Source: Pseudomonas sp. MWU13-2105 (GTDB lineage Bacteria; Pseudomonadota; Gammaproteobacteria; Pseudomonadales; Pseudomonadaceae). Taken from it: 64,000 nt of DNA. Both the position numbers and the translations under genes were made by a program. Under the pieces are notes generated by a model, which made no database searches, was not told where the DNA came from, and saw only the letters and a program-made list of their open reading frames with translations. This document shows positions 8,942 to 18,443 of the stretch, piece by piece. Numbering within the stretch: the stretch's first letter is position 1; every line of letters begins with the position of its first letter. The DNA lies in the NCBI RefSeq assembly GCF_023242315.1, contig NZ_JALLIY010000006.1:1-64000 (forward strand), given 5' to 3'.

Positions 8942-10087
8942 ATGGATGTTTTCTGGTTTCTCCCGACCCACGGCGATGGCCATTACCTGGGCACCACCCA
9001 GGGCGCCCGCCCGGTCACCCTCAACTACCTGAAACAAGTGGCCCAGGCCGCCGACAACCTCGGTTACCACGGCGTGCTGATTCCCACCGGCCGCTCCTGC
9101 GAGGACTCCTGGGTCATCGCCTCGGCCCTGGTGCCGCTGACCGAACGCCTGCGTTACCTGGTGGCAATCCGTCCCGGGATCATCTCGCCGACAGTCTCGG
9201 CGCGCATGGCCGCGACCCTCGACCGCTTGTCCAACGGTCGCTTGCTGATCAACGTGGTGACCGGCGGCGACCCCGACGAGAACCGTGGCGACGGCAGCTT
9301 TCTCGACCACGGCGAACGCTACGAAGTGACCGACGAGTTCCTCAGGATCTGGCGCCGGGTGCTGCAAGGCGAAGCGGTGGACTTCGAAGGCAAGCACCTG
9401 CGCGTGCAGAACGCCAAGGCGCTGTACCCGCCGGTGCAGAAACCTTATCCGCCGCTGTATTTCGGTGGCTCGTCCGAGGCCGCTCACGACCTCGCCGCCG
9501 ACCAGGTCGATGTCTACCTGACCTGGGGCGAACCGCCGGCCGCGGTGGCGGCGAAGCTCGCTGATGTACGTGAACGCGCCGCCCGCAGGGGTCGCACCGT
9601 GCGCTTCGGCATCCGCCTGCATGTGATCGTCCGGGAAACCGCCGAGGATGCCTGGAAAGCCGCGGACAAGCTGATCGAACATATCAGCGACGAAACCATC
9701 GCCGCCGCGCAGAAATCCTTTTCGCGCTTCGACTCCGAAGGCCAGCGGCGTATGGCGGCGCTGCATGACGGACGGCGTGACAACCTGGAGATCGCGCCGA
9801 ACCTGTGGGCCGGCGTCGGCCTGGTCCGTGGCGGTGCCGGCACCGCGCTGGTCGGCGATCCACAGCAGGTCGCGGCGCGGATCAAGGAATACGCCGACCT
9901 GGGCATCGAGAGTTTCATCTTCTCCGGCTACCCGCATCTGGAGGAAGCCTATCGCTTCGCCGAGCTGGTGTTCCCGCTGCTGCCCGAGCCCTATGCCAGA
10001 CTGGCCGGGCGCGGCATCAGCAACCTGACCGGACCGTTTGGCGAAATGATCGCCAACGATGTGTTGCCGACCCAAGCCGGCGCCTGA
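8942..10087 (+). CDS. msuD: FMNH2-dependent alkanesulfonate monooxygenase MsuD
   Basis: A 381-residue TIM-barrel monooxygenase of the SsuD/MsuD group (bacterial luciferase superfamily). It uses FMNH2 and O2 to split the carbon-sulfur bond of methanesulfonate or short alkanesulfonates, releasing sulfite and an aldehyde. Family marks include [14 protein letters not shown] at the N-terminus, [20 protein letters not shown] near residues 92-111 and [14 protein letters not shown]. The length equals that of SsuD/MsuD. No Ssu ABC transporter genes are here, which again suggests msu rather than ssu. It is translated right after msuE and is followed by a REPIN before msuC. Confidence 0.9.
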   Translation: MDVFWFLPTHGDGHYLGTTQGARPVTLNYLKQVAQAADNLGYHGVLIPTGRSCEDSWVIASALVPLTERLRYLVAIRPGIISPTVSARMAATLDRLSNGRLLINVVTGGDPDENRGDGSFLDHGERYEVTDEFLRIWRRVLQGEAVDFEGKHLRVQNAKALYPPVQKPYPPLYFGGSSEAAHDLAADQVDVYLTWGEPPAAVAAKLADVRERAARRGRTVRFGIRLHVIVRETAEDAWKAADKLIEHISDETIAAAQKSFSRFDSEGQRRMAALHDGRRDNLEIAPNLWAGVGLVRGGAGTALVGDPQQVAARIKEYADLGIESFIFSGYPHLEEAYRFAELVFPLLPEPYARLAGRGISNLTGPFGEMIANDVLPTQAGA

Positions 10088-10090
10088 CCC

Positions 10091-10179
10091 TGTGGGAGCG
10101 GAGCTTGCCCGCGACGCTTTTGGCGTCCTCACATGCCCCTTCGCGGCGGTGCGGCGATCCGACAAGCTCCGCGCCCACA
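10091..10179. repeat. REPIN (inverted REP pair) between msuD and msuC
   Basis: The left arm starts TGTGGGAGCGGAGCTTGCCC and the right arm is its inverted copy ending at GACAAGCTCCGCGCCCACA. This is a Pseudomonas REPIN of the GTGGGAGC family. It lies inside the operon, so it may set relative msuD/msuC transcript levels. It also makes an upstream msuC start at 10133 unlikely, because that frame would be REP sequence. Confidence 0.8.
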
Positions 10180-10213
10180 CAAGGAAATGGTCATCTATTT
10201 CGAGGAACACTGC

Positions 10214-11401
10214 GTGACGGCTCAACCGCAAAACGCCCTGTTGCCCCCCCTGCAAACTGCCCGGCAACTGGCCGCCGAATTTGCCCTGACCGCCGTCGAG
10301 CGCGACGAACGCGGCGGCACGCCGAAAGCCGAGCGTGACGCCTTGCGTCACAGCGGCCTGCTGGCCCTGAGCATCCCCTGCCAGTACGGCGGCCTCGGCG
10401 CCAGTTGGAGCGAGACGCTGAACGTGGTCCGCGAATTCGCCAAGGTCGACAGCTCGATTGCCCATGTCTTCGGCTTCCATCATCTGATGCTGGCCACCGT
10501 GCGCCTGTTCTCGCGTCCGGAACAATGGCAACCCTGGTTCGAACAGACCGCGCGCAAGAACTGGTTCTGGGGCAATGCCCTCAATCCGCTGGACACCCGC
10601 ACGGTGGTGCGCAACCTCGGTGGCTGGCGCGAGTTCTCCGGCAAGAAAAGCTTCTGCTCCGGCGCCAGCGACTCGCAAATGCTGATCGCCTCGGCGGTGG
10701 ACGAAAGTGCCGGCGGCAAGTTGCTGATTGCCGCCATCCCCAGCGGGCGCAGCGGCATCACCCTGCATGACGACTGGCACAACATGGGCCAGCGCCAGAC
10801 CGACAGTGGCAGCGCCAGCTTCGAGCGGGTGCGGGTCGAGGAATCCGAGCTGCTGCTCGATCCCGGCCCCTTGAGCACGCCCTTTGCCTGCCTGCGGCCA
10901 CTGATCGCACAACTGACCCTGACCCATATGTTCCTCGGCATTGCCGAAGGCGCTTTCGCCGAGGCCCGGCAATACAGCCTCGACGAAACCCGGCCCTGGT
11001 TCAAATCCACCGCGCGGGATATTCGCCAGGACCCTTACGTGCTCAACCACTACGGCGACTTCTGGGTCGCCCTCGAAAGTGTCCGCCTGTTGGTGGAACG
11101 CGCCGCCGGGCTGCTGGACCGGGCCTGGGCCAAGGGCCAGAACCTCAGCGGCGAAGAACGTGGAAACCTGGCGATAGCCATCGCCACCGCCAAGGTCGCC
11201 GCCAACCGCGAAGGCCTGGCCCTGTGCAGCAAGCTGTTCGAAGTCACCGGTGCCCGTTCGACCCACGCCTCCCTGCGCCTGGATCGCCATTGGCGCAACC
11301 TGCGGACCCAGAGCCTGCACGACCCGCTGGACTACAAACTCCAGGAACTCGGCGACTGGGCCCTGAACCAGACGCTGCCGATCCCCACTTTTTATTCCTA
11401 G
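10214..11401 (+). CDS. msuC: MsuC-type FMNH2-dependent monooxygenase (acyl-CoA dehydrogenase fold)
   Basis: A 395-residue flavoprotein of the acyl-CoA dehydrogenase/DszC fold. In the msu operon this protein oxidises methanesulfinate to methanesulfonate, the step before MsuD. Visible family features are the N-terminal helical domain (GLLALSIPCQYGGLGASW), the middle beta domain with GKKSFCSGASDSQMLIASAV, and the C-terminal RLDRHWRNLRTQSLHDPLDY segment characteristic of sulfur-acquisition monooxygenases rather than true dehydrogenases. I chose the GTG at 10214, which has GAGGA about seven bases upstream. In-frame ATGs at 10133 and 10187 lie within or directly after a REPIN and lack a proper site. 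sfnR follows after eight bases. Confidence 0.85.
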   Translation: MTAQPQNALLPPLQTARQLAAEFALTAVERDERGGTPKAERDALRHSGLLALSIPCQYGGLGASWSETLNVVREFAKVDSSIAHVFGFHHLMLATVRLFSRPEQWQPWFEQTARKNWFWGNALNPLDTRTVVRNLGGWREFSGKKSFCSGASDSQMLIASAVDESAGGKLLIAAIPSGRSGITLHDDWHNMGQRQTDSGSASFERVRVEESELLLDPGPLSTPFACLRPLIAQLTLTHMFLGIAEGAFAEARQYSLDETRPWFKSTARDIRQDPYVLNHYGDFWVALESVRLLVERAAGLLDRAWAKGQNLSGEERGNLAIAIATAKVAANREGLALCSKLFEVTGARSTHASLRLDRHWRNLRTQSLHDPLDYKLQELGDWALNQTLPIPTFYS

Positions 11402-11409
11402 AGAAGCCT

Positions 11410-12509
<1,100 letters not shown>

Positions 12510-12513
<4 letters not shown>

Positions 12514-12869
12514 CCCGCACACTGCAGGGCGTCGTCCTGGCTGCGCTCGATACTGCGCAGCACCTGGAATGAGTCGAAGCTCACCGCCTTGGCGTGGTGG
12601 GCGCGGATCAGTGCCCAGAAATCCTCTTCGCCACTTTCGAAACGGGCGAATGCCGCCTCGCCATCCTGCCTGGAACGCCATTGCAATGCATTGAGCACGC
12701 GCCGGCCATCGTCGCTGGCCTGCACCGTGCCGCTGATAAAACCACCCTCGACCCGGGCCAGCCGCTCGGTCTGCCGGGACAAGGCAGACACCAGTGCCTC
12801 CAGTTGGACAGGCTCGATCTCGAACTGGATCAATTGGGTAAAACTGCGATTTTGTTCTGTCGACGGCAT
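12510..12869 (-). CDS. Antibiotic-biosynthesis-monooxygenase (ABM) family protein, SoxR target
   Basis: A 119-residue protein with one ferredoxin-like ABM fold (FTQLIQFEIEP... GGFISGTVQASDDGRRVLNALQWRS... FARFESGEEDF). Such proteins oxidise quinone-like aromatics without cofactors. The gene is divergent from soxR, as in P. aeruginosa where SoxR controls an adjacent monooxygenase gene. I chose the ATG at 12869, not 12917. The SoxR-type promoter between the genes has its -10 at 12920-12925, so transcription would begin near 12913, downstream of the longer start; GGGAG also lies eight bases before 12869. Likely role: detoxifying redox-cycling compounds. Confidence 0.75.
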
Positions 12870-12919
12870 TAACAGGCTCCCCAGGAAGTCGGACAGGATC
12901 TTGTGATCCGAGGCCATGC

Positions 12920-12952
12920 AGGGTAAAACCTCCAGTTAACTCAAGGTCAAGA
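12920..12952 (-). promoter_or_regulatory. SoxR-box promoter with 19-bp spacer
   Basis: On the minus strand, TTGACC and TACCCT are separated by exactly 19 bases, the over-long spacer typical of MerR-family promoters. The spacer region holds a SoxR-like dyad, ACCTCCAGTT/AACTCAAGGT on the plus strand (12928-12947), with 8 of 10 paired positions and the central GTTAAC seen in known SoxR boxes. Confidence 0.75.
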
Positions 12953-12963
12953 GATTTCTCGCC

Positions 12964-13425
12964 ATGGCAATGCAAAAGCCCCTGCCCACGGACAAGGCTC
13001 TGACGGTCGGCCAACTGGCGGCCCGCAGCGGCGTGGCGGTGACCGCCCTGCACTTCTATGAAGCCAAGGGGCTGATCCAGAGCTATCGCAATGCCGGGAA
13101 CCAGCGCCGCTATCCGCGCGAAGTGCTCAGGCGGGTGGCCTTGATCAAGGTCGCCCAACGTCTGGGCATTGCCCTGGCGGAGATCCACCAGGCCTTGCAG
13201 GCACTGCCCGAAGGCCGCGCGCCGACGGCGGCGGACTGGAAGCAGTTGTCGGAACAGTGGAGGACCGGACTGGACGAACGCATCGCCCAGTTGACCCGAC
13301 TGCGGGACAAGCTCGATGGGTGTATCGGTTGCGGCTGTCTGTCGATGGAGAACTGCCCGCTGCGCAACTATGGCGATATGTTGGGCGTCCATGGGACAGG
13401 GGCGCGGCTGCTGGAGCCGCGCTGA
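12964..13425 (+). CDS. soxR: Redox-sensitive MerR-family regulator SoxR
   Basis: A 153-residue MerR-family activator. The winged helix ([24 protein letters not shown]) covers about residues 15-38, followed by the dimerisation helix. The [2Fe-2S] site is C120, C123, C125 and C131, in the CX2CXCX5C arrangement diagnostic of SoxR. Oxidation of the cluster by phenazines or other redox-cycling compounds makes it activate promoters with a 19-bp spacer. In Pseudomonas it does not use soxS but directly induces efflux pumps and monooxygenases. The adjacent divergent ABM gene and its SoxR box fit this. Confidence 0.95.
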   Translation: MAMQKPLPTDKALTVGQLAARSGVAVTALHFYEAKGLIQSYRNAGNQRRYPREVLRRVALIKVAQRLGIALAEIHQALQALPEGRAPTAADWKQLSEQWRTGLDERIAQLTRLRDKLDGCIGCGCLSMENCPLRNYGDMLGVHGTGARLLEPR

Positions 13426-13439
13426 ACAGGGCAACGGAC

Positions 13440-14387
13440 CTACAAGGACAGGCCTGCTGAAGTGCATCTCTGTGGGAGCGCCGCCTGAGTCCGAGCGACC
13501 TTCTTCGCTTCCAGCTCGCGCACCAGCGGCAAGACCCGCTTGCCGAAGTACTCCACCTCTTCCTGGAAGTGCAGGAACCCCGCCAGCACCAGGTCCACGC
13601 CCACGGTTTTCAAGGCGACGATGCGTTCGGCGATCTGCTGCGGTGTACCGATCAGGTTGGTCTTGAAGCCGTCGTTGTATTGCACCAGGTCCTCGAAGCT
13701 GGACTTGGCCCAGTTACCCTCGCCTTCCGGCGACGACTTGCCCGCCTGTTTCGCCGCATCGCCAAACGCGCCGACGGCCTCGGGATCGGCCTTGTCGATG
13801 ATTTCCGCGAGCACCGCGCGGGCCTCTTCCTCAGTATCGCGGGCGATGACAAAGGCGTTGACCCCGACTTTCACCGAATGGCCGTTGGCCGCCGCCTTGG
13901 CGCGGATATCGTCGACCTGGGCCTTGATCCCCTCGGGCGTGTTGCCGTTGGTGAAATACCAATCCGAGACCCGCGCCGCCATGTCCCGCGCCGCCATGTC
14001 CCGCGCCGCCCGGGAACTGCCGCCCTGGAAGATCTCCGGGTGCGGCTGGCTGAGGGGCTTGGGTTTGAGGCTGTAGTCGTTGAAGCGGTAGAAGTCGCCC
14101 TTGAAGGTGAACTGATCCTCGGTCCAGATACCCTTCAGCGCGCGAATGAACTCTTCGGAACGGCGATAACGCTCGTCGTGCTCCAGCCAGTGTTCGCCGA
14201 TGGCGTGGAACTCGCCACGAAACCAGCCGCTGACGATATTGACGGCGATCCGGCCCCCGGTCAGTTGATCGATGGTCGCCAGTTGCTTGGCCGCCAGCGC
14301 CGGTTGCCAGGGGCCGGGGAGGATCGCGGCGATCACTTTCAGCTTGCTGGTGGCGGCCAGCAGGGCGTGGCTGAAGGCCACCGATTC
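13440..14387 (-). pseudogene. sfnG: sfnG-like dimethyl sulfone monooxygenase, 5'-truncated
   Basis: The translation from about 14387 downward is clearly SfnG: SVAFSHALLAATSKLKVI, GGRIAVNIVSGWFRGEFHAI and PHEIF-type PHPEIFQGGSSRAARDMAA. SfnG is an FMNH2-dependent enzyme converting dimethyl sulfone to methanesulfinate, about 360 residues. Here roughly the first 65 codons, including the start, are missing. The homology stops about a dozen bases from a REP element at 14401-14442. A 15-bp tandem duplication adds RDMAA once (13981-14010). The last residues also read through REP-like sequence before the stop. The frame stays open upstream to 14648, but that part is not SfnG-like. Probably inactive. 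Confidence 0.8.
13981..14010. repeat. 15-bp tandem duplication inside the sfnG remnant
   Basis: ATGTCCCGCGCCGCC occurs twice head-to-tail (13981-13995, 13996-14010). It keeps the frame and inserts five residues after the GGSSRAARDMAA segment, a conserved part of the luciferase-like barrel. This looks like slippage in a gene no longer under selection. Confidence 0.9.
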
Positions 14388-14400
14388 AGTCCGTCGTCTG

Positions 14401-14442
14401 ATCGGCCGCCATCGCCAGCAAGGGCCGGCTCCTACAGGGTGG
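14401..14442. repeat. REP element at the sfnG break point
   Basis: On the minus strand this reads CCACCCTGTAGGAGCCGGCC then ...TTGCTGGCGATGGCGGCCGAT, a degenerate copy of the TGTAGGAGCCGGCTTGCCGG REP family found at 3675 and, as variants, at 16549 and 60211. The sfnG homology ends about a dozen bases away. The 184 bases that follow, up to 14626, show no gene. Confidence 0.7.
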
Positions 14443-14626
14443 GGTACACAGAGAGGTTTGTGGTGTGCCAGGACGATTTGCTGAAGCACTGTCCGCCAGG
14501 CAACAGTTCGTTGCGGAGTCAGTGCCGACAACCCCCGCCCCGCCGGGGCCAGCGCCCTCGGCATGGACCGTGCAACCGCCCTTGGCAACCGCACATCGCT
14601 GTGCCTGCCCTCAAGGAGCTGTCCCA

Positions 14627-15481
14627 TGACCGAACAGCAGGTGATCAACCCGCTGTCCCTTGGCGTCGACTACGAATCCCTGGCCGAACGCTTTCGGCCG
14701 ATCTTTTCCCGCATCGCCGCCCGGGGCGCTGGAACGGGAACAGTCCCGCAGCTTGCCTCACGAGCCGATCCAATGGCTCAAGCAGGCCGGCTTCGGCGCC
14801 GTGCGGGTCCCCGTGGAGTATGGCGGCGGCGGCGCCTCCCTGCCCCAGCTGTTCCAACTGCTGATCGGCACCACTGGCAGCGGGACCTCGCGGTTTGTCG
14901 ATGCCGTGGTGGAAGCCGGGCATGTGATCGACTTCGCCACGCGCTTCAAATACCAGACCGCATTCTATCAGTTGGTGCTGCTGGCGACCCTGGCCGGGAT
15001 CGGCCGTTCGGCCCTCAAGGATGTGGCCCGGCAGGTGCGCGAGCGCAAGCGGATCTACAGCCATGGCAATGCCCAGCGCTCCAGCGAGGATGCCCAGGTG
15101 CAGCAGGTGGTGGGTGAAGTCGCCGCCCTGGTGTATGCCGCCGAAGCCAGCGCGGTACGGGCCGCGCACCCGGCGCAGCGGGCTTATATCGCACGGTTTG
15201 GCGGCAACAGCGAGGTGGAACGGCAAGCCAATGTGGACGCGGAAATCGAGTCGGCCACCGCCCAGGTGGTGGTGTCCGAGTTGATCCAGCGGGCCACCAG
15301 CGAATTGTTCAACGCCCTGGGGGCTTCGGATGTACGCCAGGGCAAGGCGCTGGACCGGCATTGGCGCAATGCGCGGACGGTGTCGTCGCATAATCCGCTG
15401 ATCTACAAGGCGCGGATTGTCGGGACGCCGCACCGCCGCGAAGGCGTCAGCCCATACACCACAACCGCAACAGCCGGATAA
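14627..15481 (+). pseudogene. Acyl-CoA-dehydrogenase-like sulfur monooxygenase, frameshifted and deleted
   Basis: Translation starts MTEQQVINPLSLGVDYESLA with AAGGAG upstream at 14613, then shifts frame near 14725. It resumes in another frame as ALEREQSRSLPHEPIQWLKQ, then EYGGGGASLPQLFQLLI, typical of a roughly 400-residue flavin monooxygenase of the DszC/SfnB-like group. At about 14866 it jumps directly to GTTGSGTSRFVDAVVEAGHV, so some 130 residues of the middle are absent. The C-terminal helical domain continues to HNPLIYKARIVG and then runs into REP-like sequence at 15421, losing the normal tail. Frameshift, internal deletion and lost 3' end together mark it as dead. It is divergent from the sfnG remnant. 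Confidence 0.8.
15421..15447. repeat. REP fragment at the 3' break of the monooxygenase pseudogene
   Basis: The stretch GTCGGGACGCCGCACCGCCG plus the following CGAAGG matches the inner part of the inverted arm of the REPIN at 10091-10179 (there GTCGGATCGCCGCACCGCCG, minus strand). It lies where the monooxygenase reading frame loses its family-like C-terminus. Confidence 0.6.
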
Positions 15482-15566
15482 GATCGCAGCAACATTCGGT
15501 AATGGGTAAGATGGCGGCCTTTCAACGCGGCCTTGCCGCGCTCCCTGCCGATATTAAGCCGAGCCC

Positions 15567-16346
15567 ATGCCTTTCGATCTCAGCGTAGACCTGACCACCC
15601 TCGCCATTCTTACCGTTGTTGCTTTTATCGCCGGCTTCATCGACGCCATCGCCGGCGGCGGCGGCCTGCTCACCACTCCGGCCCTGCTCACCGCGGGGCT
15701 GCCACCGCACCTGGTGCTGGGCACCAACAAACTCAGTTCGACCTTCGGTTCCGCCACCGCCGGTTTCACCTTCTATCGGCGCAAGTTGTTTCAACCGGGG
15801 CAATGGAAACTGGCAATCCTCGGCACCTTCGTTGGCGCGCTGATCGGCGCTGTGACCGCGCACTTCATGCCGGCAGAATGGTTGAACAAGATGCTCCCGG
15901 TGATTGTCTTCGCCTGCGGCCTGTACCTGCTGTTCGGCGGCACGCCCAAGGCGCCGCTGGACAGTAACGCGCCGATCAAAAAGAAGTGGCAACTGCCCCA
16001 GGGCCTTGGCCTGGGTTTCTACGACGGCGTGGCCGGTCCCGGCACCGGTGCCTTCTGGACCGTCAGCAGCCTGTTGCTCTACCCCATCGACCTGGTCAAG
16101 GCCAGCGGCGTGGCGCGCAGCCTGAACTTCGTCAGCAATGCCGCCGCGCTGTCGGTGTTCGTGTTTTCCGGCCAGGTGGACTGGGTGATCGGCCTCTGCA
16201 TGGGGGTATCGGTGATGGTCGGCGCCTTCTTCGGTGCGCGCACCGCCATCAGCGGCGGGGCGAAGTTCATTCGCCCGGTGTTTATCACCGTGGTCCTCGG
16301 CCTGACCGTGCGCCTGGCCTGGCAACACTGGTTCAGCCTGGCCTAG
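15567..16346 (+). CDS. TSUP-family (TauE/SafE) permease
   Basis: A 259-residue inner-membrane protein with about eight hydrophobic segments in two repeats. The first repeat carries FIAGFIDAIAGGGGLLTTPAL near residues 19-39 and the second GFYDGVAGPGTGAFWTVSSL near residues 151-170. These glycine-rich motifs mark the TSUP family, many of whose members export sulfite, sulfoacetate or related organosulfur anions. Its place beside the sulfonate genes suggests, but does not prove, a sulfur-related substrate. Length is normal and the gene appears intact, unlike the two genes before it. Confidence 0.85.
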   Translation: MPFDLSVDLTTLAILTVVAFIAGFIDAIAGGGGLLTTPALLTAGLPPHLVLGTNKLSSTFGSATAGFTFYRRKLFQPGQWKLAILGTFVGALIGAVTAHFMPAEWLNKMLPVIVFACGLYLLFGGTPKAPLDSNAPIKKKWQLPQGLGLGFYDGVAGPGTGAFWTVSSLLLYPIDLVKASGVARSLNFVSNAAALSVFVFSGQVDWVIGLCMGVSVMVGAFFGARTAISGGAKFIRPVFITVVLGLTVRLAWQHWFSLA

Positions 16347-16375
16347 GCTCTGTGCGATAACTGCCTGCGCGACGA

Positions 16376-16540
16376 TCATATTGCGTTAAAAACAGGCTCG
16401 GACGAACGAAGTGAGAACGTCCGAAGGACGGCCTGAAGGGCGAGCGAAGTGAGTGATGCTCATTTAGTGGACTAAACTGCGCTTCCTCGCCTTTTTCTGC
16501 CTTGCCTGATCGCCGCTCGGCGAGTTCTCGTACAGCCCCT
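16376..16540. repeat. Intergenic palindromic repeat element
   Basis: This stretch holds several dyads: CGGACG/CGTCCG around 16398-16425, TTTAGT-GG-ACTAAA at 16463-16476, and a GC-rich hairpin near 16512. Elements of this layout, with a TTTAGT..ACTAAA core, are scattered between genes in many pseudomonads as I recall, but the family has no name I can give with confidence. No reading frame is supported. Confidence 0.4.
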
Positions 16541-16548
16541 AGATAACC

Positions 16549-16634
16549 TGCAGGAACCGGCTTGCCGGCGATGGCGTACGCAGGGACAGCGCAAGACTCA
16601 AGGGCCTCATCGCCGGCAACCCGGTTCCCACAAG
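16549..16634. repeat. REPIN upstream of the convergent nudC end
   Basis: Left arm CTGCAGGAACCGGCTTGCCG followed by GCGATGGCG; right arm inverted, ending CGCCGGCAACCCGGTTCCCA. The loop contains GCAAGACTCAAGGGCCTC, almost the same as in the REPIN at 60211-60299, so the two copies belong to one family. Confidence 0.85.
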
Positions 16635-16636
16635 GC

Positions 16637-17467
16637 CTAGACCGGCAGCAACGGTTCCGCGTAGCCCAGCCGCCTGGCCAGGTACAGGTCGATCAGGTAA
16701 CGGGCGATTGACCGCGAGGCCGGCAACGGCGGCATATTGTGGATGCTGAACCACTGCGCATCCTCGATCTCATCCGGCTGCGGGACGATCTCGCCGCCGG
16801 CATACTCGGCGTGAAAGCCCAGCATCATCGAGTGCGGGAACGGCCAGCACTGGCTGCCCATGTACTGGATATTCTTGACCTCGACCTGCACTTCCTCGCG
16901 CACTTCGCGAATCAGGCACTCCTCCGCCGACTCGCCCGGTTCGGCGAAACCGGCCAGGGTGCTGTAGACACCCGGCACGAAACGCGGCGAGCGGGCCAGC
17001 AACACCTCGTCGCCACGGGTCACCAACACGATCATGCTCGGGGAAATACGCGGATAGTGCCGTACATCGCAGTCCTGGCAGTACATCGCCCGCTCACGCA
17101 GGACCTGCAGCATCGGCTGCCCGCAACTGCCACAGAAACGGTGCTCACGGGCCCAGGTACCGATCTGTGCGGCGTAACCGAGCATGCGGTAGACCGTGTG
17201 ATCACCCTCGAGCATGAAGCTGCGCAAGCCCCGCCACTGGCAACCCGGTACCTGGGCCGTGGCCTTGAGCTCCAGCAGGTAGACCGGCTCGCCATTGAAA
17301 TGCCCGATGCCGTGCTCGGCGAGGATCGACAGCTCCTGGCGCTTGAGCCACTCGCGCGGGAACAGCACGCCATTGTCATCCAGCAGGAAGCCCTCGGGGC
17401 CATGGGCCACGGCCCAGCCGCCGAGCTGTTCGATATCCAGTACTGCGGTGGTCCAGCGTTGAGTCAT
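16637..17467 (-). CDS. nudC: NADH pyrophosphatase / RNA decapping hydrolase NudC
   Basis: A 276-residue Nudix enzyme that cleaves NADH to NMNH and AMP and removes NAD caps from RNA. The zinc site is C112, C115, C130 and C133 (FCGSCG and AMYCQDC). The Nudix box runs from G173 through REVREEV at 187-193. The family signature SQPWPFPxS, which confers NAD specificity, appears here as SQCWPFPHS at 205-213, with Cys in place of the usual Pro. The ATG at 17467 has AAGGA seven bases upstream, so I prefer it to 17491. The upstream dienoyl-CoA isomerase gene ends 20 bases before it, suggesting a two-gene operon. Confidence 0.92.
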   Translation of the reverse strand: MTQRWTTAVLDIEQLGGWAVAHGPEGFLLDDNGVLFPREWLKRQELSILAEHGIGHFNGEPVYLLELKATAQVPGCQWRGLRSFMLEGDHTVYRMLGYAAQIGTWAREHRFCGSCGQPMLQVLRERAMYCQDCDVRHYPRISPSMIVLVTRGDEVLLARSPRFVPGVYSTLAGFAEPGESAEECLIREVREEVQVEVKNIQYMGSQCWPFPHSMMLGFHAEYAGGEIVPQPDEIEDAQWFSIHNMPPLPASRSIARYLIDLYLARRLGYAEPLLPV

Positions 17468-17487
17468 CGGAGAGTCCTTGGCAGGCT

Positions 17488-18300
17488 TCAATCAGGGAAT
17501 TCGGCTTTCTGCTTGCTCATGTGCGCGGCGATGGCGACGCGCAGATCGGTGGATTGCAACATGGCGGCGTTCCAGGTGGCAACGTATTCCAGACCGTCAT
17601 CGATCCGATGGTCGCGCATATAGCTGATCATCGCCTTGGTCCCGGTAACCGCAATCGGCGACTTGCCGGCAATTTCCCCGGCGATCGCCATCACGCCCTC
17701 GAGCAAGGCGGCATGATCGGGATAGACGCGATTGACCAGGCCGATGCGGGTCGCTTCCTCGGCACCGAACTGCCGCCCGGTGTAGGCCAGCTCACGCAAC
17801 ATGCCATCGCCGATGATACGCGGCAAACGTTGCAAAGTGCCGACATCGGCGGCCATGCCGATATCCACTTCCTTGATGGAAAACTGCACGTCCTCGGCGC
17901 AGTAGCGCATGTCGCAGGCGGCGATCAGGTCGACGGCACCGCCCAGGCAGTAGCCCTGGATCGCCGCCAGGACCGGCTTGCGACAGTTGTCGACGGCATT
18001 GAAGGAGGCTTGCAGTTCGAGGATCTTGCGCCGCAGCAGGCGGGCGTTGCGGCCGACATCCTTGCCCAGCTCGTTGGCCACCGAGGCCAGCAGCATCAGG
18101 TCGATCCCGGAAGAGAAGTGTTTGCCGGCGCCACTGATGACCACCACGCGCACGGCGTCGGTGTCCTCGATCCACTGGAAAATCTCGACGATTTCGCTCC
18201 AGAAGGCCGCGTTCATCGCATTGATCTTTTCCGGGCGATTGATCCGGACATGGGCGATGTTGTCTACCAGTTCGACGTGGAAGGCTTGGTATTCGGACAT
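17488..18300 (-). CDS. Crotonase-family delta3,5-delta2,4-dienoyl-CoA isomerase
   Basis: A 270-residue enoyl-CoA hydratase/isomerase-fold protein. [13 protein letters not shown] and [20 protein letters not shown] supply the oxyanion hole. The catalytic region [18 protein letters not shown] matches mitochondrial ECH1, including the aspartate that replaces a hydratase glutamate and directs isomerisation of dienoyl-CoA. It would act in beta-oxidation of polyunsaturated or odd-position unsaturated acids. The ATG at 18300 has AAGGA eight bases upstream; a start three codons earlier has no room for a site. It precedes nudC. Confidence 0.85.
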   Translation of the reverse strand: MSEYQAFHVELVDNIAHVRINRPEKINAMNAAFWSEIVEIFQWIEDTDAVRVVVISGAGKHFSSGIDLMLLASVANELGKDVGRNARLLRRKILELQASFNAVDNCRKPVLAAIQGYCLGGAVDLIAACDMRYCAEDVQFSIKEVDIGMAADVGTLQRLPRIIGDGMLRELAYTGRQFGAEEATRIGLVNRVYPDHAALLEGVMAIAGEIAGKSPIAVTGTKAMISYMRDHRIDDGLEYVATWNAAMLQSTDLRVAIAAHMSKQKAEFPD

Positions 18301-18412
18301 GACGGGCATCCTTGGCGGGGCGAAAAGAGATTCGCCACTATAGCAAGGGCCCGCCTCGGGCTATAGGAAGCGGATGTGCCAAAAGCCGGACGATACATCG
18401 CAAGACCGCGAT

Positions 18413-18434
18413 GGATGGCCGCCTGCGGCCATCC
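18413..18434. other. GC-rich hairpin after the HAD-hydrolase gene
   Basis: GGATGGCCGC-CT-GCGGCCATCC forms a perfect 10-bp stem just beyond the 3' end of the minus-strand HAD gene. No T-run follows on either strand, so it is more likely an RNA-stabilising or Rho-assisted end than a classical intrinsic terminator. Confidence 0.5.
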
Positions 18435-18443
18435 ACAGCAGAT

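Noticed and set aside
8324..11320. A 998-codon open frame on the minus strand opposite msuE, msuD and msuC
   Set aside because: It lies fully antisense to three genes with strong family motifs, has a composition dominated by Gly, Ala, Gln and His, and lacks any recognisable domain. It is the GC-rich mirror of real coding frames.
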